NCBI GenBank assembly: GCA_044221805.1
Contig: JBGAOK010000056.1
Span: 1 to 22,257 of the forward strand
Direction: 5' to 3'
DNA: 22,257 bases
Source of the DNA: Meridianimarinicoccus sp044221805
GTDB lineage: Bacteria > Pseudomonadota > Alphaproteobacteria > Rhodobacterales > Rhodobacteraceae
How positions within the stretch are numbered: the stretch's first letter is position 1; each line of letters opens with the position of its first letter. The notes below the pieces were generated by a model. It was given only the letters and a program-made list of their open reading frames with translations, was not told where the DNA came from and made no database searches. Position numbers and translations under genes: made by a program. This document shows, one piece after another, positions 18,034 to 22,257 of the stretch.

Positions 18034-18498
18034 TCATCCGGCATTCCCGCGGTCGCGGCGGGCCGCTTCCATCTGGTCAAGCTGGGCCGGGATCGCGTCG
18101 GCCTGGTCGGCAAAGCGCCGGCAGGCCAGATCGATGTGGCCGGCGAGCGCATCCCAGATGTCAATCCTGAGGATCGCCTCGGCATCGCCGGTCAGCGTCT
18201 CGATCTCGGGCAGGCGGAACTGGCGCGACAGCGACACGCCGGTGAAGACGAACTCGCGCAGCTCGTTGGCGTGGGCGTCGATGAACAATTGCAGCAGCGG
18301 GTGGCGGTCCAACGTCGCGCCGCGCCGGGCCAGTTCCTCAGCGATGAAGCCGCGGAAATGGTCGTGCAGCAGCAACTGGCTTTCGCCGAGGAACTTCATC
18401 ACGAAGATCAGGTCCTGCGGACTGCGCTGCACCAGTTGTTCAGCCACCTGGCGCGAGGCGCTTGGCGGGTCGAACTGGCTTTGGGGCGATCGGGTCAT
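18034..18498 (-). CDS. Hypothetical all-helical protein, 154 aa
   Basis: The product, from ATG 18498, has SASRQVAEQLVQRSPQDLIF, VMKFLGESQLLLHDHFRGFI, LLQLFIDAHANELREFVFTG and IDIWDALAGHIDLACRRFAD: an amphipathic, mostly helical protein with several His and acidic residues but no recognised metal-binding pattern. I do not know the family. The ribosome site is weak, and an in-frame extension to ATG 18678 exists but is not family-like in composition. It is the first minus-strand gene facing the monooxygenase promoter region, so it is divergent from the operon and could share its control elements. Confidence 0.7.
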   Translation of the reverse strand: MTRSPQSQFDPPSASRQVAEQLVQRSPQDLIFVMKFLGESQLLLHDHFRGFIAEELARRGATLDRHPLLQLFIDAHANELREFVFTGVSLSRQFRLPEIETLTGDAEAILRIDIWDALAGHIDLACRRFADQADAIPAQLDQMEAARRDRGNAG

Positions 18499-18708
18499 TT
18501 CGGTACTGTCCGGAAAGGATGGCGGCGCTTTCTGCAGGTGCGGAAGGGTTTTCCGGCCGGGCTGGAGCAGAAGGGACCGCAGGGAATGCCCATCGAATCT
18601 AGCAGTCGCCGGGCGCAGGAAAAACCTGTGCGACGCGTTTCGGAATGGCCCGGAGTCGGAAAAATCGGCCCTTCTCATTAACAGCCGGAACGGCCCATTA
18701 CAGGCCGG

Positions 18709-18724
18709 TGAGACACCTGTTTCA
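18709..18724. promoter_or_regulatory. Candidate enhancer site 1 (TGAGACA-CC-TGTTTCA)
   Basis: Imperfect inverted repeat with arms TGAGACA and TGTTTCA (6 of 7 pair) around CC. Its core ACACCTGT is identical to that of site 2. Its centre is about 356 bases upstream of the predicted transcription start, within the usual range for sigma-54 enhancer sites, and 218 bases from the divergent 154-aa start. Confidence 0.5.
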
Positions 18725-18877
18725 TTTCGTTACGCTACCGCTATGCGTGTGCCTGATCAGCCGACGGGCGGCGCGAATCACCGGCCCGCATCGAAACGGC
18801 CGCATTCCGTTCAAGGGGCATCCGTATTCCGCAATGCGGCGTGTTTTCTTTTGCGTCCGCGGCGCAACACCCGGAAC

Positions 18878-18889
18878 TTACACCTGTAA
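18878..18889. promoter_or_regulatory. Candidate enhancer site 2 (TTACA-CC-TGTAA)
   Basis: Perfect 5-bp inverted repeat around CC, sharing the 8-base core ACACCTGT with site 1. The two centres are about 167 bases apart, close to 16 turns of B-DNA, so both would face the same side. Centre about 188 bases upstream of the predicted start. Confidence 0.5.
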
Positions 18890-18981
18890 CGCCCGAAGCC
18901 GGCCGGACCGCGCCGCTTCCCCTGCGCCGGTGCCGCGCCGCGCCGTTTCGCCAAACGAACGGAAAAAATCTTTTTATGCCT

Positions 18982-18994
18982 GATCAAATACTTG
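18982..18994 (+). promoter_or_regulatory. Candidate IHF bending site
   Basis: GATCAA-ATAC-TTG matches the IHF consensus WATCAA-N4-TTR at every position but the first, and is preceded by an A tract and T tract (18963-18975). It lies between the enhancer sites and the -24/-12 promoter, where IHF normally bends DNA for sigma-54 activators. Confidence 0.55.
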
Positions 18995-19046
18995 CTGTCC
19001 GGTCGCCGGAAAAGATCCGGGAAAGACGTGGCTTCAGGCCGCCGTG

Positions 19047-19060
19047 GGCACGGGTCTTGC
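19047..19060 (+). promoter_or_regulatory. Sigma-54 (-24/-12) promoter of the monooxygenase operon
   Basis: GGCACGGGTCTTGC has the invariant GG and GC exactly 10 bases apart and matches TGGCACG-N4-TTGC fully apart from G in place of the leading T. Predicted start of transcription about 19072, giving a leader of about 260 bases before the hydroxylase ATG. Orientation and context (enhancer-like repeats and an IHF-like site upstream, AcoR-type activator in the same window) agree. Confidence 0.8.
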
Positions 19061-19332
19061 GTCTAGGGGGGCAGAAGAAGCCGGCCCGGACACATCGGGA
19101 CGCGACAAGAACGAAGGATGGGAGGACCGAGGACGCCGCAGGCCCGTCCGCGCCGCAACGGCAGGACTGACCCGCGAGGGCGACCCGGCACCGACCAGAA
19201 CCTTTGCCGTGAACCAGACCGCCCGAGGCGCGATACCGCTGCGCCGAGGGTCACCAAGGGAAACCGGGCGGCACCACCGCCAAAGGCCGACCGGCGCCGA
19301 CCGGAACCGGCCCATGCAAGGAGGCTCATGGC

Positions 19333-21000
19333 ATGACGTCTTTGACGCTTAACAAGATCACGTCCCAGCGCGGGATCTCCGTCGGGGAGGCGACGAAGAA
19401 GATCGCCGATCTGGGATGGAACCCGTCCTATGTGCAGGAAGCGAACACCTTCCCCACCGACTACAAGATCACCAAGGCACCGCGCGATCCGATGAAGCAG
19501 GTGCTGCGGTCCTATTTCCCGATGCAGGAGGAAAAGGACAACCGCGTCTACGGCGCGCTGGACGCCGCGCTCCGGGGCGACATGTTCCGCAACGTGGAAC
19601 CGCGCTGGGTCGAATGGATGAAGCTGTTCCTGGCGATCATCCCGTTCCCGGAAATCTCGGCCGCGCGGTCGATGGCCATGGTCGGCCGGCTGGCGCCGGG
19701 CGAGGATCTGCGCACCGGCTTCACCATGCAGATGGTCGACGAGTTCCGCCACTCGACGATCCAGATGAACCTGAAGAAATGGTACATGGAGAACTACATC
19801 GACCCGGCCGGGTTCGACATTACCGAGGAAGCCTTCGGCAAGTGCTACGCCACCACGATCGGCCGGCAGTTCGGCGAGGGCTTCATCACCGGCGACACCA
19901 TGACCGCCGCCTGCATGTACCTGACCGTGGTTGCCGAGACCGCCTTCACCAATACGCTGTTCGTCGCGATGCCGTCGGAAGCCGCCCGCAACGGCGACTA
20001 TGCGCTGCCGACCGTGTTCCTGTCGGTGCAGTCGGATGAAAGCCGGCACATCGGCAACGGCCATTCGATGCTGATGGCCGCCCTGAAGGAGCCCGAGAAC
20101 CACCTGCTGCTGGAACGCGACCTGCGCTATGCCTTCTGGCAGAACCACGCGATCGTCGACGCTGCCATCGGCACCTTCATCGAATACGGCACCACCAACC
20201 GCGACAAGGACAAGGAGTCCTATGCGGAAATGTGGCACCGCTGGATCTTCGAGGACTACTACCGCACCTACATGCTGCCGCTCGAGAAGTACGGCATCAA
20301 GGTGCACCACGACGACGTCCACGAGGCGTGGCGGCGGATCACCGAGAAGAAGTACGTCCACAAGGTGGCGCAGTTCTTCGCCGTCGGCTGGCCGGTCAAC
20401 TTCTGGCGGATCGAGGCGCAGACCGAGAAGGACTTCGAGTGGTTCGAGCGTAAGTATCCGGGCTGGTACGACGAGTTCGGCGAGTTCTGGAAGTGGTACG
20501 CCAAGCTGAGCCGGCCCGGCCAGAAGGTGATCACCTTCAACGAGGAGGTCGGCTACGTCTACCCGCACCGCTGCTGGAGCTGCCTCGTCCCCTGCCTGAT
20601 TCGCGAGGACATCGTCGTCGACGAGATCGACGGCAAGCTGCACACCTTCGCGCACGAGCTCGACCGGTGGACCGCCGTCGAGGCGTTCGCCGAGGAGTAT
20701 CAGGGTCGTCCCACGCCGGCGATGGGTCGGTTCAGCGGCAAGCGCGAGTGGGAGACGCTCTACCACGGCTGGGATCTGGCCGACGCGATCAAGGACCTGA
20801 ACTTCGTCCGTTCCGACGGCAAGACGCTGGTCCCGCAGCCGCACCTGCGCTTCGACGACAAGGACATGTGGACCCTGGACGACGTCCGCGGCCACACCCT
20901 GCTCTCGCCGCTGACGCTGCTGCGCGAGATGTCGCCCGAGCAGCGCGAGCAGCACCTCGCCGAGTATCGGGCGGGCTTCACGATCAATCCCTGCAACTAG
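19333..21000 (+). CDS. prmA: Soluble di-iron monooxygenase hydroxylase, large (alpha) subunit, propane monooxygenase type
   Basis: The 555-aa product belongs to the bacterial multicomponent di-iron monooxygenases, closest in appearance to PrmA/MimA of propane, phenol and acetone-oxidising actinobacteria. All six iron ligands are present: E107 (FPEISAARSM), E137 and H140 (VDEFRH), E202 (VVAETAF), E236 and H239 (SDESRH). These have the same spacing as the methane monooxygenase ligands E114, E144, H147, E209, E243 and H246. Other family stretches are YFPMQEEKDNRVYGALDAAL, YPHRCWSCLVPCLIRED and MWTLDDVRGHT. The enzyme inserts oxygen from O2 into short alkanes, ketones or phenols. AAGGAGG lies eight bases before the ATG. 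Transcription is predicted from the sigma-54 promoter upstream. The substrate cannot be set from sequence. Codon choice changes sharply near 20230. Confidence 0.95.
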   Translation: MTSLTLNKITSQRGISVGEATKKIADLGWNPSYVQEANTFPTDYKITKAPRDPMKQVLRSYFPMQEEKDNRVYGALDAALRGDMFRNVEPRWVEWMKLFLAIIPFPEISAARSMAMVGRLAPGEDLRTGFTMQMVDEFRHSTIQMNLKKWYMENYIDPAGFDITEEAFGKCYATTIGRQFGEGFITGDTMTAACMYLTVVAETAFTNTLFVAMPSEAARNGDYALPTVFLSVQSDESRHIGNGHSMLMAALKEPENHLLLERDLRYAFWQNHAIVDAAIGTFIEYGTTNRDKDKESYAEMWHRWIFEDYYRTYMLPLEKYGIKVHHDDVHEAWRRITEKKYVHKVAQFFAVGWPVNFWRIEAQTEKDFEWFERKYPGWYDEFGEFWKWYAKLSRPGQKVITFNEEVGYVYPHRCWSCLVPCLIREDIVVDEIDGKLHTFAHELDRWTAVEAFAEEYQGRPTPAMGRFSGKREWETLYHGWDLADAIKDLNFVRSDGKTLVPQPHLRFDDKDMWTLDDVRGHTLLSPLTLLREMSPEQREQHLAEYRAGFTINPCN

Positions 21001-21012
21001 CCGCGCCGAGCT

Positions 21013-21036
21013 GTGGGGGCCGTCCGCGGCCCCCAC
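21013..21036 (+). terminator. Stem-loop between hydroxylase and reductase genes
   Basis: Perfect 10-bp stem GTGGGGGCCG (21013-21022) with CGGCCCCCAC (21027-21036), TCCG loop, 12 bases after the hydroxylase stop and 43 before the reductase ATG. Since the genes belong to one system, it more likely tunes read-through or protects the upstream messenger than ends the operon. Confidence 0.7.
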
Positions 21037-21079
21037 CCTTTCCGCCACCTGCCCGCCGGGCCGGAGATTTGGGGGACCG

Positions 21080-22138
21080 ATGAGCGACACGTACACCGTA
21101 CGTCTGGCGCCGGTCGACGTGGAGTTCGACATCCAAGAGGGCGAGACCGTCCTCAACGCCGCCTTTCGCCAGGGGATCGCCTTGCCGCATGGCTGCAAGG
21201 AAGGGCAATGCTCGGCCTGCAAGTGCGTGCTGCTGGAAGGTGAGGTCGATCTGCTGCGCTACTCGACCTTCGCGCTCAACGACTTGGAACGGGAGTCCGG
21301 CCACATCCTGCTCTGCCGGTCCTTGCCGCAGAGCGACATCGAGGTCGAGCTGCTGAACTACGACGAGGAGCTGCTGGCGAAGGCCATCGCCGTCAAGAAT
21401 TTCAACGGCACGATCGTCCGTTTCGAGAAGCTCACCCACGACATCCGTGGCATCGAGATCGAGATCGACCAGCCGATGAAGTTCTGGGCGGGCCAGTATG
21501 TCGACATCACGGTCACGACCGAAGAAGGGGAGACGATTACGCGCTCGTTCTCCATGGCAAATCCGCCGAGCGAAACCAAAAGACTCTCCTTCATCATCAA
21601 GAAATACCCCGAGGGAAAATTCTCCGGCCAGCTCGACAGCGGCGGCATCGCCGTCGGTGCCGACGTCGGAATCGTCGGACCCTACGGCACCTGCTTCCGG
21701 CGCGAAGAGCGCGAAGGAGCCTTGATCCTGGTGGCAGCCGGGTCGGGCCTGTCGCCCATCTGGTCCATCCTGCACGACCATCTGGCCAGTGGCGAGGACC
21801 GGCCGGTCTATCTGTTCTATGGGGCCCGCACGCAGCGGGACCTGTTCCATCTCGAGCGCCTCTCGGACCTCACCGAGGCCTATCCCACGCTGACCTTCGT
21901 GCCGGTGCTGTCGCATGAGGCGGACGACGGGTCGTGGCAGGGCGAGCGCGGCTTCGTCCACGAGCGGGTGAGCGACTGGCTCAAGCGACTGGACATCGCC
22001 GGCAACGGTGACGTCTATGCTTGCGGCCCGCCACCGATGATCGATGCGCTCAATCCCGTTCTGTTCATGAACGACTTCGAGCTCGAGCGAATCTTCTTCG
22101 ACAAGTTCACGCCGTCTTCCGGTTCATCGGCCGCATGA
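21080..22138 (+). CDS. prmB: Monooxygenase reductase component (2Fe-2S / FAD / NADH)
   Basis: The 352-aa product has an N-terminal plant-type 2Fe-2S domain with C39, C44, C47 and C79 (PHGCKEGQCSACKC ... ILLCRS), then a ferredoxin-reductase module: FAD motif RSFSMANPP, NAD motif AAGSGLSPIWSIL, and the terminal ACGPPPMID and FFDKF. It passes electrons from NADH to the di-iron hydroxylase. The length and domain order match PrmB/MimB. GGGGGA three to five bases before the ATG serves as ribosome site. The hydroxylase-then-reductase order is that of prm/mim clusters, unlike sMMO, where the reductase is near the end. Some codons (AAA, AGA, TTG) are rarer than in neighbouring host genes, hinting at acquisition. 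Confidence 0.95.
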   Translation: MSDTYTVRLAPVDVEFDIQEGETVLNAAFRQGIALPHGCKEGQCSACKCVLLEGEVDLLRYSTFALNDLERESGHILLCRSLPQSDIEVELLNYDEELLAKAIAVKNFNGTIVRFEKLTHDIRGIEIEIDQPMKFWAGQYVDITVTTEEGETITRSFSMANPPSETKRLSFIIKKYPEGKFSGQLDSGGIAVGADVGIVGPYGTCFRREEREGALILVAAGSGLSPIWSILHDHLASGEDRPVYLFYGARTQRDLFHLERLSDLTEAYPTLTFVPVLSHEADDGSWQGERGFVHERVSDWLKRLDIAGNGDVYACGPPPMIDALNPVLFMNDFELERIFFDKFTPSSGSSAA

Positions 22139-22195
22139 GTTCGTGGCCGATCGCTAGGCGCGTGACCGAAAAACAAGATCAAGGAGACTGAAGCA

Positions 22196-22257
22196 ATGCC
22201 AGCAACGTCCAGCTCGGTAGGTTCGGGAGCGGCGGGCGCCGCGATCTTCGCCGACTC
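22196..22257 (+). CDS. Start of third operon gene, probably monooxygenase small (beta) subunit
   Basis: ATG 22196 with AAGGAGA about eight bases upstream begins MPATSSSVGSGAAGAAIFAD and runs off the window end after 20 codons plus two bases. The fragment is too short for recognition by itself. In prm/mim operons the hydroxylase beta subunit follows the reductase, so that is the expected product. Position-based inference. Confidence 0.6.
   Translation, partial: MPATSSSVGSGAAGAAIFAD

Larger units (their letters stand above)
18499..19332. other. 0.8-kb regulatory region in front of the monooxygenase operon
   Basis: No gene is supported here. It contains, left to right, the possible promoter zone of the 154-aa gene, two ACACCTGT-centred palindromes, an A-rich/T-rich patch with a candidate IHF site, a -24/-12 promoter, and about 260 bases of G/C-rich leader ending in AAGGAGG. 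Parts of 18700-19000 are clearly lower in GC than neighbouring genes. Confidence 0.7.

Noticed and set aside
17396..18037. Extended 213-aa version of the 95-aa coiled-coil protein
   Set aside because: The extra N-terminal part is antisense to the 89-aa gene and looks non-coding; the ATG at 17683 has a good ribosome site.
18499..18720. Sigma-54 promoter on the minus strand for the 154-aa gene
   Set aside because: Scanned for GC-N10-CC in plus orientation with flanking consensus; no acceptable match found.
19118..19336. 72-codon leader open frame ending in ATGA overlap with the hydroxylase start
   Set aside because: Attractive as a coupled leader peptide, but it is Arg/Pro-rich, third positions are less G/C-biased than real genes here, and no convincing ribosome site precedes it.
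19063..21222. 719-aa minus-strand open frame opposite the hydroxylase
   Set aside because: Antisense shadow; the plus strand has all six di-iron ligands and a clear ribosome site, and the frame also covers the promoter region.

Overview
The window reads as a high-GC alphaproteobacterium, most likely Rhodobacteraceae or a close relative. The signs are strong G/C third positions, a short paralogous sigma-54 of the kind Rhodobacter-type genomes carry in several copies, a homodimeric pyruvate-dehydrogenase-type E1 beside an Lrp regulator, and an ADH/SIP/CorA mix typical of the group. This assignment is inference from gene content; no rRNA or tRNA was seen.

Layout. 1-2809: a DeoR-family regulator (cut by the window start) divergent from a transketolase that carries a near-perfect 81-bp in-frame tandem duplication at its N terminus. 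2853-4860: an iron-type alcohol dehydrogenase and a siderophore-interacting flavoprotein on the minus strand. 4988-5622: a Phd/VapC-like toxin-antitoxin pair with a candidate operator. 5627-8119: CorA and a baeRF (eRF1-like) protein on the minus strand. 8548-11129: an unrecognised 161-aa protein followed by an AcoR-type sigma-54 activator (GAF, AAA+, Fis HTH). 11151-14432: an AceE/MdeB-like 2-oxoacid dehydrogenase E1 divergent from an Lrp/AsnC regulator. 14450-18498: a mainly minus-strand cluster of small unrecognised proteins, a beta-propeller (WD40-like) protein, a compact sigma-54 (rpoN) gene broken by an apparent 1-nt deletion, and a ribbon-helix-helix protein. 19333-22257: the first genes of a soluble di-iron monooxygenase operon of propane monooxygenase type (hydroxylase alpha, reductase, start of the third gene, probably the small subunit), running off the window end.

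How it may work together. The 0.8-kb gap in front of the monooxygenase shows a textbook sigma-54 layout: two ACACCTGT-centred palindromes about 16 helical turns apart, a near-consensus IHF site, then a GG-N10-GC promoter 273 bases before the hydroxylase start. The AcoR-type activator and an extra sigma-54 lie on the same 13 kb, so the best single hypothesis is a private sigma-54/enhancer-binding-protein circuit for alkane or solvent oxidation. The break in the sigma-54 gene, the unknown small-protein/propeller cluster next to it, and an abrupt codon-use change inside the hydroxylase gene are the points most worth checking.
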